64,000 nt of DNA from CAZYFH01 sp965249175 (GTDB lineage: Bacteria > Acidobacteriota > Vicinamibacteria > Vicinamibacterales > UBA8438): contig OZ252227.1 in NCBI GenBank assembly GCA_965249175.1, forward strand, positions 5,518,001 through 5,582,000. The letters are read 5' to 3'. Shown here piece after piece: positions 24,353 through 32,903 of the stretch (position 1 is its first letter; each line of letters starts with the position of its first letter). The notes under the pieces are model-generated. The model searched no databases. It saw nothing but the letters and a program-made list of their open reading frames with translations, and was not told where the DNA came from. A program made the translations under genes and the position numbers.

Positions 24353-25096
24353 TCACCGCGTGCCGTACGTGATTGCCATCAGCCCACCGAGAAGCGGCAC
24401 CTGCCCGACGCTGGTGAAGCCGATCGCGCGCATACGGTCGGCGACGCCACGAGCCCCCGGATACCGCTGCAGGGAAGCTGCAATGTATCGGTACGTGTCT
24501 GGGTCGCCGTGCAGGAGGAGACCGAGGACCGATCCGACGACGGCCAGATACGCGAGGAAGACGCGCCGCATGACGACGTTCGCCGGGCGGTCGAAGTCCA
24601 GCGCCAACAGGCGCCCGCCGGGGCGAAGGACCCGCCACGCCTCCTCGAGCGCCACGTCGAGCACCGGCACGTTCCTGAGCCCGTATCCCGTCGTCACGAC
24701 ATCGAACGTCGCTCCCGGGACCGGCAGCCTCATCATGTCGCCAACGACAAACGTCGGAAGCGGTCCCGAGCCAACGGGCAGGCGTCTGCCGGATGCGAGC
24801 TCGATCATCTGCACCACGACATCGAGTCCGACGACCGATGCGCCTCGCGACGCCAACGCATACGCGATGTCGCCGGTGCCGCACGCGAGGTCAAGCGCCT
24901 TGATCGAGGTCCCCACAGCGCCGACCCTCTGCTGACACGCGAGATCCGCGAGCGCGGCCTTCCAATGGCGGTCGCGCCCGAACGACAACACGCGCGTGAT
25001 CAGGTCGTACCGGTGCGCGATCGTCGCGAACAGCCGGCGGACGTATCGACGCTTGGATTCCGGAGTGTCGAACGCCGAGCGCAGGGAAGACACCAC
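24353..25096 (-). CDS. menG: MenG/UbiE-type quinone methyltransferase
   Basis: This is a SAM-dependent C-methyltransferase that completes menaquinone from its demethyl form. Family landmarks are the N-terminal FATIAHRYDLITRVLSFGRDRHWK, motif I ALDLACGTGDIAYALA, and TGYGLRNVPVLDVALEEAWRVLRPGGRL. Together with mqnE and mqnD it would finish the futalosine route. GTG 25096 gives 247 residues; the frame runs to 25168, but that would overlap the divergent dtxR start. No strong ribosome site marks the start. In the quinone family UbiE and MenG are hard to separate; MenG is preferred because of the mqn genes. Confidence 0.88.
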   Translation of the reverse strand: MVSSLRSAFDTPESKRRYVRRLFATIAHRYDLITRVLSFGRDRHWKAALADLACQQRVGAVGTSIKALDLACGTGDIAYALASRGASVVGLDVVVQMIELASGRRLPVGSGPLPTFVVGDMMRLPVPGATFDVVTTGYGLRNVPVLDVALEEAWRVLRPGGRLLALDFDRPANVVMRRVFLAYLAVVGSVLGLLLHGDPDTYRYIAASLQRYPGARGVADRMRAIGFTSVGQVPLLGGLMAITYGTR

Positions 25097-25151
25097 AGTT
25101 GGCGACGCAGTTATACTGACGCCCTGGTGGAAGTCTAGCGACACCAACAGG

Positions 25152-25823
25152 ATGGTGCCCTCCAGCACGGTTGAGAACTACCTCAAAGCCATCTACCAGG
25201 CGCAGATGGCCGATGAGGATGGCACGCGGCTGGTGCCGATGGGCCAGCTCGCGAGCGCGCTACGTGTCGTGCCGGGAACGGCGACAACAATGGTCAAGGC
25301 ACTCTCCGAGTCGGGGCTCGTCCAGTACGAACCCTACGCGGGGGTCAGGCTCACCGACGCCGGAGAGAAACTCGCCGCGCTGGTGCTCCGTCGCCATCGT
25401 CTGATGGAACTGTTCCTTGTGAAGGTGGTCGGGATGAGCTGGGCGGAGGTCCATGACGAGGCCGAGCGTCTGGAACACGCGGCCTCGGACGCGTTGATCG
25501 ACCGCATCGACGCCATGTTGGGGAGGCCGTCGGTCGACCCCCACGGCGATCCCATCCCCGACCCTGACGGGTCGGTCGTCACGCCACGCTATCAGACGCT
25601 CCTCACCTGCCCACTCGATACCCCGGTCGTGTTGACCCGTGTCGCCGACCAGGACACCGAGTTCCTGCGCTTCCTGGAGAACAGCGATCTGAAACCCGGA
25701 CAGGCGATCCGAGTCGAGACACGCGACTCGGCGGCCGACCACGTGCTGGTGCGCGGCAAGGATGACCGGACGATCGTGATCGGAATGCGCGCGGCCGCCA
25801 AGCTACTCGTCGCGCCTGCCTAG
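25152..25823 (+). CDS. DtxR/MntR-family metal-dependent regulator
   Basis: This is a 223-residue repressor of the DtxR family, which represses metal uptake or storage genes when iron or manganese is bound. The N-terminal winged helix (TVENYLKAIYQAQM, then ASALRVVPGTATTMVKALSESG) is followed by the metal-binding dimer domain with RRHRLMELFLVKVVGMSWAE and a DEAERLEHAAS segment. A C-terminal FeoA/SH3-like domain covers about 155-223. ATG 25152 begins the conserved helix. A TATACT at 25112-25117 could be the -10 box for a leader of about 28 nt. Fe or Mn specificity cannot be told, and no metal transporter gene is adjacent. Confidence 0.9.
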   Translation: MVPSSTVENYLKAIYQAQMADEDGTRLVPMGQLASALRVVPGTATTMVKALSESGLVQYEPYAGVRLTDAGEKLAALVLRRHRLMELFLVKVVGMSWAEVHDEAERLEHAASDALIDRIDAMLGRPSVDPHGDPIPDPDGSVVTPRYQTLLTCPLDTPVVLTRVADQDTEFLRFLENSDLKPGQAIRVETRDSAADHVLVRGKDDRTIVIGMRAAAKLLVAPA

Positions 25824-25867
25824 CTCTCAGCGCGAAACCCTTTCTCGGGACGCCGGTCGCTAGATTG

Positions 25868-25948
25868 GCGGCCAGGCCGCGGAGTGGGGCTCTCGGGGTC
25901 CCCGCGGAGCGGACGCGTGGGGTTCGGGGCGAAGCCCCGTCTAACTAT
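25868..25948 (+). repeat. GC-rich dispersed repeat, copy 2
   Basis: This carries the same ordered blocks as 9479-9566: GGCCGCGGAGTGGGGC, CTCGGGGTCCCC and GGGGCGAAGCCCC. The last block is partly repeated after it (GAAGCCCCGTCTAAC then GAAGCCCCGTCTTAC). It fills the convergent gap between dtxR and the di-heme cytochrome gene. Confidence 0.65.
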
Positions 25949-25959
25949 GAAGCCCCGTC

Positions 25960-27162
25960 TTACAATGACCCCAGAAACGCGATCAGGGCCGCGTGGTCGT
26001 CGGGTGACAGTGCGTCGAACCCGTCCCGCGCGGGCGCGGCCTCGCCCGCGTGCCGGCGGACGGCCTCGGCGACTGTCGCCGCGCTGCCGTCGTGCAACAG
26101 CGGCCGGCGATGCCGCAGCCCCCAGAGCGGCGGTGTACGCATCTCCTCCGGCTCTCCACCCGCTTGACGAATGCCGTCTCCGGTGCCCGCGTCGTGAAGG
26201 AGCAGGTCGGAAAACAGCGGCACCGGTCGCCGGTCGAAGAGCGGGTTCACGCTCGGCCCGGTCATCAACGACGGCAGGTGACAAGCCGCGCACCCGATCG
26301 CAGCAAACACCTGCTGCCCGAGTGTGACCTCCGGCGTGATCGGCCCGCGCGCCGGCGGCGCGAGAAACTTCATGAACGACTCGAAGTTGTCGATACCGCG
26401 CCGCCCGGTCCCGAGCTCGGGAATGTCTTCGGGGTCGGGGACGGCGTCGCACAGCCGCAGCAACTCGTCCGGGATGTCGAACGTCAGCTCCTCCGGAAAG
26501 AGGTCGTTCGTGATCCCCATCTCGTTGCGATAGGCGTCGCCGCTGAAGTCGAGCAACGTCGCGATCTGCCCCTTCCATCCGAATCGCCCCACGCGTTCAT
26601 CGCCGGTCGCCAGGTCGATCACCATCGGCGCTCGTCCGCTGATGCCGTCGCGGTCGAGGTCGAGCGGGTCGGCAAGCGCCAGCAGCGTCTCATCCGCGAT
26701 CGCCTCGACGAGACCGGCACCGAAAAGCGGAATCGGTACCCGCCTCGCGATCACGTTGGCCTCCGGTGGGATGACCGACTGGCAGCCGTGCGTGGGAATC
26801 GAGAAGAGCTGAAACAACGAGCCGCGGGACGAATCGATGTCCCGGAACGAGCCGTCAGGGTCGCGTATCCCCGCCCGGACGGTGGTCACGGGGGCGATCC
26901 CCCCGATGGCCGGGACATTGTGGCACCCGGCGCAACTCGTGTTGTTGTAGGCCGGGCCCAGTCCCTCCTCCGCGTCCTCGACCTCGAGAAAATCCTCGAG
27001 GCCGAGCGCGAACTCCTCGAACTCGGATGGCGTGACGCCCGGGAGCGGCTCGCCAGGAAGGACAGGCCGCTGCGCCGTCAGCGAAGCCGTGGCCGCAAGC
27101 ATGCCCGCTATCCTGAGCGCGGTGGCAACCCAGCGAGACCGCGGGTGCAGTGAACGTGTCAC
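25960..27162 (-). CDS. Di-heme cytochrome c, thiol-oxidoreductase-like (DUF1111 type)
   Basis: An exported c-type cytochrome of about 400 residues. A signal peptide (VATALRIAGMLAATASLTAQ) is followed by two heme-attachment sites: CAGCH (Cys77, Cys80, His81) and CAACH in the C-terminal third. The sequence around them (AYNNTSCAGCHNVPAIGG; IGCAACHLPSLMTGP; TPPLWGLRHRRPLLHDG) fits the DUF1111/di-heme oxidoreductase family, related to di-heme peroxidases. GTG 27162 is preferred because GGGGAG precedes it and it lies 4 bases after the CuA gene. It forms an operon with a porin and a CuA protein. The electron donor and substrate are unknown. Confidence 0.85.
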   Translation of the reverse strand: MTRSLHPRSRWVATALRIAGMLAATASLTAQRPVLPGEPLPGVTPSEFEEFALGLEDFLEVEDAEEGLGPAYNNTSCAGCHNVPAIGGIAPVTTVRAGIRDPDGSFRDIDSSRGSLFQLFSIPTHGCQSVIPPEANVIARRVPIPLFGAGLVEAIADETLLALADPLDLDRDGISGRAPMVIDLATGDERVGRFGWKGQIATLLDFSGDAYRNEMGITNDLFPEELTFDIPDELLRLCDAVPDPEDIPELGTGRRGIDNFESFMKFLAPPARGPITPEVTLGQQVFAAIGCAACHLPSLMTGPSVNPLFDRRPVPLFSDLLLHDAGTGDGIRQAGGEPEEMRTPPLWGLRHRRPLLHDGSAATVAEAVRRHAGEAAPARDGFDALSPDDHAALIAFLGSL

Positions 27163-27166
27163 GCAA

Positions 27167-27577
27167 TCACTCCCCGGCGCCGACCACGACGATCGCGCCG
27201 CGCATGAAGTTGTGTCCCGCACCGCACAACCGCGAGCATTCGAATTCGTAGCGGCCGACCTCACGGGCCTCGAACATGACGACGGCCTCACCCTGCCGCC
27301 GCTTTGGCACCGCGATATCGACCCCGCCGCCGACGATTCGAAAGCCATGCATGGTGTCGTCGCTGCGCACACGCAGCTCGACCGTGGTGCCGACGGTCAC
27401 ACGCACCTCGGATGGGGTGAAGCTGAAGCGCTCGGCGAGAATCGAGACGACCTCCCGTCCCCGATCTTGCGCTGCCACACGTGAGCCGACGCTCGCGCCC
27501 ACCCCGACAAGGACGAGGGCCATGGCGGCACAGCGCGCGACTGACATGGCCGGACGGTACTGGAACAGCATCGGCAT
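27167..27577 (-). CDS. Secreted cupredoxin with a CuA-type copper site
   Basis: A 136-residue exported protein with a signal peptide ending near SRVAAQ. The rest resembles the copper domain of cytochrome oxidase subunit II or nitrous-oxide reductase: RFSFTPSEVRVTVGTTVEL, first ligand His77 (DDTMHGF), and C-terminal set Cys114-x3-Cys118-x3-His122-x2-Met125 (ECSRLCGAGHNFM). Those residues can make a binuclear CuA centre. There are no transmembrane hairpins, so it is free-standing rather than an oxidase subunit. ATG 27577 overlaps the porin stop by one base, and the cytochrome gene follows 4 bases later, so the three are coupled. Confidence 0.88.
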   Translation of the reverse strand: MPMLFQYRPAMSVARCAAMALVLVGVGASVGSRVAAQDRGREVVSILAERFSFTPSEVRVTVGTTVELRVRSDDTMHGFRIVGGGVDIAVPKRRQGEAVVMFEAREVGRYEFECSRLCGAGHNFMRGAIVVVGAGE

Positions 27578-28926
27578 CAGAACCACCACCCCAGACCCAG
27601 ATTGAGCGAGTTAGGTGCCACGATGACATCGCTTTGGTTGCGGAGGAACGTGTAATCGATCTTGACGGCGACGTCGGGATCAGGGAAGTAGGTCACGCCG
27701 ACGATCCAGGCATCGCGGTCAAACTCGCGAAGCGGCTGAAAGCCCGCCGGCATGCGGTACTGGGTATCGAAGTTCTCGTATCGAACGAACACCGCCACCT
27801 CGCGCGGGGCCGGCCGTGGCACCACGAAATACGAACCCTCGAGATAGAACCCGCGCATCTGCTCGGCCGTGTTCGGGCTGACACCGACGGTGCGCAGCAC
27901 CGCGCGGTTCAGCTCACCCATACCGTCGAGAAAGACGTGCGCGTACTGGCCGCGGATGCCGAGTTCGCCGTGGCGATATCGGCCGTCGACTTCGGCCAGT
28001 GTGACGCTCGAGTCGACCCGCGGGAAGCCAAACCCGGTGTCGCCGCTCCAGAAGCTCGTGCCCAACACGAGCCCGGGAGTGCCGACATACTCGAGCCGAC
28101 CGGTGCCGGCGATGTTCCTGGCGTTCGACTCCGCACCCTTCTGCCGGCCGTCGCGTAGCCCCTCTTCCGCGCTGAACCCCGAAGCGTCGAGCGTCTCCAT
28201 GGCGTAGGCGCGGTAGCGAAACCCCGCACCGATCTCGCCGTGGATGCCAGCGCCGGCCCCGAACCAGGTCGTCGGGACGATGACGGTATCGACGGCGGGA
28301 CGCTCGACACCGTGAAAGACCGGTGGTTCGTGGCGCTCGTTGATGATGCCGATGGGGGCCAGGACCATACCGGCGCGGGCGTTGAAGGGCCGGCTGATCA
28401 AGAAATCGACGTAGGCCTGCTCGAGCTCCAGCTCGCCGTCGGTCTCGCTCGAGACGACTGCATGCTCCAGCTCCAGCTCCGACACAAAACGGATGCGGTC
28501 GGAGAAGCTGTGGCTAAACAAGAGCACGAACCGATGAAAGTCGAGCACGGCGTCGCCGTACTGAGCCCTGTTGATATGGAAATCCATGTAGCCCGAGATC
28601 GGACCGGTCCGGGGCGCAGCCGGCGGCGCGCCGGTGCCCTGGGCCGACCGCGCCTCGGTGCCGCGCGGTGTCCCGGCGAGTGTCCGGCGCCGTCCCGACG
28701 AGAGCTGCACGGCGTCGGCCTGCCAGGCGTCCGTAATCTGGCGCATCCGTTCCGTCCACTCGGTCTCGGTGCGCGCCGCCGCCATCGCGAACCGCGTGGC
28801 GGAGTCAGAGGCGAGCCCGTCCTGACCGAGCACGCCCGCCCCACTGCCAAAGAGGAGGGCCAGCGTTATTTTGCTAACTAGAAATCGCGATTTCGCGTCA
28901 CGCATATTTGTCTTTTGATGATTCAA
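27577..28926 (-). CDS. Outer-membrane porin-like protein
   Basis: About 449 residues with a signal peptide (ITLALLFGSGAGVLGQ), a short helical and Pro/Ala-rich part (about 40-110), then a beta-barrel rich in alternating aromatic residues from GYMDFHINRAQYGD to the terminal LNLGLGWWF. The final aromatic residue is the usual outer-membrane insertion signal. The pattern resembles phosphate-selective or carbohydrate porins without firm specificity. ATG 28926 or MRDAK a few codons later are possible starts. It is the first gene of a three-gene unit with a CuA protein and a di-heme cytochrome, suggesting uptake linked to periplasmic oxidation. A 166-bp hairpin element lies upstream. Confidence 0.78.
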   Translation of the reverse strand: MNHQKTNMRDAKSRFLVSKITLALLFGSGAGVLGQDGLASDSATRFAMAAARTETEWTERMRQITDAWQADAVQLSSGRRRTLAGTPRGTEARSAQGTGAPPAAPRTGPISGYMDFHINRAQYGDAVLDFHRFVLLFSHSFSDRIRFVSELELEHAVVSSETDGELELEQAYVDFLISRPFNARAGMVLAPIGIINERHEPPVFHGVERPAVDTVIVPTTWFGAGAGIHGEIGAGFRYRAYAMETLDASGFSAEEGLRDGRQKGAESNARNIAGTGRLEYVGTPGLVLGTSFWSGDTGFGFPRVDSSVTLAEVDGRYRHGELGIRGQYAHVFLDGMGELNRAVLRTVGVSPNTAEQMRGFYLEGSYFVVPRPAPREVAVFVRYENFDTQYRMPAGFQPLREFDRDAWIVGVTYFPDPDVAVKIDYTFLRNQSDVIVAPNSLNLGLGWWF

Positions 28927-28949
28927 AATTCTAAGGGCAAAGTCAAGTC

Positions 28950-29115
28950 CTTAGGTCCCTGACCGAAATAAGGTTGCCAACTCTGGACGCTGAGGCGCCC
29001 GGCTGGCAAGGCGCGAGAAGCGCGCATACCGGGCGTATGCAAGCGACGAGCAACGCCGCCAGGCGGGATGCATCGGCGTTCAGATGGCAACCCTATTGTC
29101 GGTCAGGGTCCTTAG
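28950..29115. repeat. 166-bp hairpin element (type 2), copy 2
   Basis: It is nearly identical to the element at 23727-23891, including CTTAG at both ends (28950-28954, 29111-29115) and the ATAC-CGGGC-GTAT centre. The right arm differs slightly (CTATTGTCGG for TTATTTCGG). It lies between the porin start and the queD end, so it may affect porin transcription. Confidence 0.85.
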
Positions 29116-29162
29116 TGGGGGGACGCGCCACGAATTGATCCGGTTCAGGCGGTGTGGGGGTG

Positions 29163-29624
29163 TTAGCGGTCGACAGGTGCCGCGAGGGGTCGGGCAAGAT
29201 CCGGGCGTCCCGAGTCCGTGCTGGCGGGCCCGTAGGTGGCGAACGACGTCGGCGTTTCCCAGACGGTGACGCGAAGGACGGGGAACCCTTCCGCCTGCGT
29301 GCGCTCGAAGATGAGGCGCGCGATGTGCTCGACCGTCGGGTTGTGCTCGCTGACGAACACCGGTTCGCCGAGCGCTCGGAGCGGTTCCAGCAGCGGGTCG
29401 TCACGCCGCAAGATCATCCGATGGTCGAGCTCGCGGTCGATCCACCCCTTGATGACACGCTTGATCTCGCCGAAGTCACAGACCATCTGCCGATCGTCGA
29501 GCGCCTCTGCCCGCACTTCGACCTCGGCGACCGCGTTGTGCCCGTGCGGGTGTTTGCAGATCCCGTCGTAGTCGAGAAGCCGGTGACCGTAGCAGAAGTC
29601 GATGCGCTTGGTCACTGAGTACAT
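29163..29624 (-). CDS. queD: 6-carboxy-tetrahydropterin synthase QueD
   Basis: QueD converts dihydroneopterin triphosphate to 6-carboxytetrahydropterin, an early step to 7-deazaguanine nucleosides such as queuosine. The 153-residue product has zinc ligands His14 (CYGHRLL), His27 and His29 (CKHPHGHN), the catalytic cysteine Cys23, and CDFGEIKRVIKGWIDRELDH. ATG 29624 (MYSVTKRIDF) gives the family N-terminus; the frame extends upstream without similarity. It is divergent from a QueC-like gene, so two pathway steps share one control region (29625-29742), which contains a perfect GACGTACGTC palindrome. queE is not in the window. Confidence 0.92.
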   Translation of the reverse strand: MYSVTKRIDFCYGHRLLDYDGICKHPHGHNAVAEVEVRAEALDDRQMVCDFGEIKRVIKGWIDRELDHRMILRRDDPLLEPLRALGEPVFVSEHNPTVEHIARLIFERTQAEGFPVLRVTVWETPTSFATYGPASTDSGRPDLARPLAAPVDR

Positions 29625-29742
29625 GTGTGGGTTGCTTTCACTGCCCTGTCTTAGGACGTACGTCTTATGTCTTATGGGCCCCTGAGACCTCGGACCCAAG
29701 ACACGCGTATGGGCAGTGACCTCTGTGCACTACGATCGCCCG

Positions 29743-30480
29743 ATGGTAGTCGACGCTCCAAAAACCGGTCAAGACGCGACCACCGCGGTGCTCTGCTCCG
29801 GTGGGCTCGACAGCGCCGTCCTGGTTGCCAGCGAGCACGCGCGCCTCCAGGGTGCGGGACACGTGCAGCCCATCTACGTCAGCAGCGGTCTGGCGTGGGA
29901 GTCCTCGGAACGCGACACGGTGCCTCGGTTGATGTCGGCTCCCGTGTTTGCGGGCGTCGCGCCGCTCGCCTACCTCGAGTGCCCGATCGCCGACGCATAT
30001 CCCCCCACCCACTGGGCGCTGCGCGGCGCCGCGCCGGCGTACGACACGCCGGATGAGGACGTCTACCTCATCGGACGCAACGTCCTGCTGCTTGCCAAGG
30101 TCTCGGCGTACTGTGCGATCAACGGAATCACGCGCATCGCGCTCGGCCCGCTGGCTGGCAACCCGTTTCCCGATGCGAGCTCGGAGTTCTTTGACGAGAT
30201 GGAACGGGCGCTCTCTCGCGGGCTCGCCCACGAGATCCGGATCGTGGCGCCGTTCGGTGCGTTGGGGAAGGCTGATGTCGTGACGCTGGGTCGCACGCTA
30301 GGCGTGCCGTTCGAGCTCACGATGTCCTGCATGAGCCCGGTGCCGCGCCAACCCTCGGGGGTCGCGCACTGCGGGCGCTGCAGCAAGTGCCGCGAGCGCC
30401 TGCAGGCGTTCGACGCGGCGGGGCTGGCGGATCCGGCCCACTACGCGTTCAGACCGAGCGATGTGCGGACCGGCGCCTGA
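29743..30480 (+). CDS. queC: QueC-like 7-cyano-7-deazaguanine synthase
   Basis: QueC uses ATP and ammonia to turn 7-carboxy-7-deazaguanine into preQ0. The product is about 245 residues, with the PP-loop CSGGLDSAVL (18-27) and a C-terminal zinc site built from MSCMSP and HCGRCSKCRER, whose four cysteines match the family. ATG 29743 is preferred; a GTG at 29716 in frame is possible. The middle is more divergent than typical QueC (YVSSGLAWESSER in place of the usual loop), so a related ATP-dependent ligase is conceivable. The adjacent divergent queD supports QueC. Confidence 0.87.
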   Translation: MVVDAPKTGQDATTAVLCSGGLDSAVLVASEHARLQGAGHVQPIYVSSGLAWESSERDTVPRLMSAPVFAGVAPLAYLECPIADAYPPTHWALRGAAPAYDTPDEDVYLIGRNVLLLAKVSAYCAINGITRIALGPLAGNPFPDASSEFFDEMERALSRGLAHEIRIVAPFGALGKADVVTLGRTLGVPFELTMSCMSPVPRQPSGVAHCGRCSKCRERLQAFDAAGLADPAHYAFRPSDVRTGA

Positions 30481-30483
30481 GCG

Positions 30484-31377
30484 TCAAGACTCCTCTATGC
30501 GAATGGTCCCTTCGCCCGACCGCACACGTATAGTGTGGCCGCCATCACCGATGGTGTATCGCAACGTCCCCTCGGCGCCTGCGCCGCCACCGAAGGCGTC
30601 GGCGACCCACACGCGCCCATCCTGCGTGCGCGCATCGAGGTCGGCGCTGAACCCGGCGGGTAGGGCAAGTGTCACCCGACCATCGTTGGTCTCGACGTCC
30701 CAGTCGGCAGCCATCGTGCTGTCGCGCGTGACCCCGACGCTCACCCGACCGTCGTCGGTGCGCAGTCGCACGCCGCTCAGCCGGCCGGACACCTCGAGTG
30801 ACCCATCGTCCGTACGCGCGTCGACGCGACCGTCGACCTCCTCCAGGTAGACCGACCCGTCATCGGTCTCGGCCGTCACGGCACCCGCGAGCCCGAAGCC
30901 GCGAATGCGCCCGTCGTTGGTGCGGAGCTCGATCACACCCTGGACGTTTTCTATCGTGACCGACCCGTCGTCGGTGGCGGCGACGATGTTCGCTTCGCGC
31001 GGTACCGACGCGACGAGCTTGGCGCCTCGCCAGCTGCTGATCGACACGGTGACCGCGAAGCCGCGCCGGTCGCGCTCGATGGCCGCCACGCGAATCGTGT
31101 TCCCGGATTGCTCGGCCTGGATCTCAATGTTTTCGAGGGCATCGGCGTTCGCGCCGCGTTTCTCGATCACGACCCGCACTTCAGGGCGGTCCCATCCCTC
31201 GACATCGATCGGACCGTCAAAGGTCGACAACGTCACGTCGGGGGTACCGCTCACAGAGAACACCCGTTGGTCCTCCTCGGTCGCCTCAAATCCCTCGACA
31301 TCGATCACGCATCCGATCGATGCCGCCGCCAGACTGGCGACGAACGCGACGTTCAGCACCTTCAGGATGCTCTGCAT
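30484..31377 (-). CDS. DUF4097-type repeat lipoprotein
   Basis: A 297-residue exported protein, probably lipid-anchored: the signal peptide (VLNVAFVASLAAASIGC) ends in a cysteine in a lipobox-like SIGC. The mature part is a beta-solenoid of DUF4097 repeats, visible as recurring DDGSV or NDGRI turns: ATDDGSVTIENVQG, RTNDGRIRGFG, ETDDGSVYLEEVDG, RTDDGSLEVSGRL and RTDDGRVSVGV. The function of this domain is not established; it occurs near stress and envelope genes. ATG 31377 has GGAGG four bases upstream, which decides the start. It ends convergently with queC, four bases apart. Confidence 0.82.
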   Translation of the reverse strand: MQSILKVLNVAFVASLAAASIGCVIDVEGFEATEEDQRVFSVSGTPDVTLSTFDGPIDVEGWDRPEVRVVIEKRGANADALENIEIQAEQSGNTIRVAAIERDRRGFAVTVSISSWRGAKLVASVPREANIVAATDDGSVTIENVQGVIELRTNDGRIRGFGLAGAVTAETDDGSVYLEEVDGRVDARTDDGSLEVSGRLSGVRLRTDDGRVSVGVTRDSTMAADWDVETNDGRVTLALPAGFSADLDARTQDGRVWVADAFGGGAGAEGTLRYTIGDGGHTIRVRSGEGTIRIEES

Positions 31378-31447
31378 ATCACCTCCACGAGCGGGTACGG
31401 CGCGACACATTTCTGACCCCGGCGTTCGTGGTGAACTCTGGGTGTGG

Positions 31448-31490
31448 GACCCGTGCAGGAATACGTGACCCACGTATTCCTGCACGGGTC
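31448..31490. repeat. Perfect 20-bp inverted repeat (hairpin)
   Basis: GACCCGTGCAGGAATACGTG and its exact inverted copy surround a 3-base loop, and CTTAG follows on the right. The GACCC end and CTTAG flank resemble the type 2 165-bp elements, but there is no core. It lies 66 bases after the stop of the deoxyhypusine-synthase-like gene and could also serve as a terminator, although it has no T-run. Confidence 0.7.
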
Positions 31491-31556
31491 CTTAGACGCA
31501 GCCCACCCCGTGGTGGTTCCGGGTGGCCTTCGGCCAGACGTGCGACGGGAGGATCC

Positions 31557-32690
31557 CTACGAATCTGACGCGCCGGGCGCGCCCGCGGCCTCCCGCGCCT
31601 GGCGCTCGAGCTCCGCAAGCAGCTCGCCCCTGCGGTGGACCAGTGCCTTCCGTTCGCGCCGTGCATGCTCGGAGCCAACGGCATATTCGCAAAACAGGGG
31701 AAACGCGATCGTCGAATCACAATACGCCACGACCGTGTCCTGCAAGACAGCGGGGTTCACCTTGCCCCAACTGACGGCCTCAGCCGGCGTCGCGCCAGAG
31801 AGCCCGCCCCAGACGACCTGGTCGGTGGTGATCTGGATGAAAAAGTCGTTGCCACCCTTGGGGATACCGTAGACCTCCCAGAGCGTGGGCTGCCCCTGCA
31901 AGTAGAAGTTCTTGGGGGAGCCGCCGCCCAGAATGACACACCCGTTCTTCTCGCCGGCCAGCACGATGGCACAGACCTCGTTGACGTCCCTGTTCGGATC
32001 GATCATGAAGCGACTTCCGTTGATCAGCTCGTGATAGGCGATGTTCATGCCGATTGAGCTGTCGCCGGGCGACGAGGTGTAGATCGGGACACCGGCCGCT
32101 GCGGCCTTGGCGACGACGGAGTGCTCATCGCAGCCAGGCTTGTGATCGAGCAGGTCGCGCCCCAACCTGTAGTGGAATTCTGCGCTCGACATCGGTCCAT
32201 CGAGCTTGCCCCGAACCAGGAACTCCCGAACGTACGCGTCGGTCTCGAGCAACACGGTCGCGGGAAACAGCACGTCATAGATACGGATGACGCCCGCATC
32301 GTGGAGTGCCACGTCGTCGAGAAACGGCGAACCGCGATGCAACGTGAAGTTCAGCGCGTAGTGCAGGTCGTGATAGAGGTTGGCGCCGGTGCTGATAACG
32401 AAGTCGATCAGCCCGCGATCCATCAACTCGATGACGCATCCGCCAAGACCGGCCGGCGTCAACGCGCCGGCCATCGTCAGCCCGATCGTGGTCTCATGCG
32501 ATGGATCGAGCATGCGATCACTGAAGATGCGGCAGGCCTCAGAGAGACGCCCGGCATTGAAGGCCTGGAAGCCGTCGTCGATGAGTCGCCGGATGTCGGC
32601 ACTCCCGCTCGGCCGGTAATAGCGAATCGGCTCGCCGGTCAAGAAGCCCGGGGCATCGGGACCTGGGGCTCCCGCGTTTCGATGGGGCAC
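31557..32690 (-). CDS. Deoxyhypusine-synthase-family protein
   Basis: In eukaryotes and archaea this fold moves an aminobutyl group from spermidine to eIF5A; bacteria lack eIF5A, and bacterial members are thought to act in polyamine synthesis. The 377-residue product has TTIGLTMAGALTPAGLGG, ISTGANLYHDLHYALN, SSIGMNIAYHELI, VILGGGSPKNFYLQ and the active-site segment GATPAEAVSWGKVNP. The last keeps the lysine that forms the enzyme intermediate in the eukaryotic enzyme. It starts at a GTG (32690). It is monocistronic, with no polyamine gene beside it, so the substrate (homospermidine- or spermidine-type) is open. Confidence 0.88.
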   Translation of the reverse strand: MPHRNAGAPGPDAPGFLTGEPIRYYRPSGSADIRRLIDDGFQAFNAGRLSEACRIFSDRMLDPSHETTIGLTMAGALTPAGLGGCVIELMDRGLIDFVISTGANLYHDLHYALNFTLHRGSPFLDDVALHDAGVIRIYDVLFPATVLLETDAYVREFLVRGKLDGPMSSAEFHYRLGRDLLDHKPGCDEHSVVAKAAAAGVPIYTSSPGDSSIGMNIAYHELINGSRFMIDPNRDVNEVCAIVLAGEKNGCVILGGGSPKNFYLQGQPTLWEVYGIPKGGNDFFIQITTDQVVWGGLSGATPAEAVSWGKVNPAVLQDTVVAYCDSTIAFPLFCEYAVGSEHARRERKALVHRRGELLAELERQAREAAGAPGASDS

Positions 32691-32903
32691 AACGGTTTCA
32701 CTCTAGCACCCACTTGTCATTCTCAATCTCGTGATGTGACACAATGGGCGTATAAGGCACTTAGCAGAACGAACTCCTGAGCATGTACTTTTTCGTGACA
32801 CTGGTATGTCGATGTACGATACCGGCAAGGGCTCATGTCGAGACACATCGACGACCGTGCAGCCATGGGGATTTGCTGAATCCCCCAGGCTAGGACATCA
32901 CCG

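Noticed and set aside
23727..29115. Paired 165-bp repeats as part of a CRISPR or phage attachment system
   Set aside because: Only two copies 5 kb apart, each with its own inverted ends and YTAR-type flanks; no spacers, cas genes or integrase nearby.
29625..29742. preQ1 riboswitch between queD and queC
   Set aside because: There is a short GACGTACGTC palindrome, but no recognisable preQ1 aptamer pattern could be drawn.
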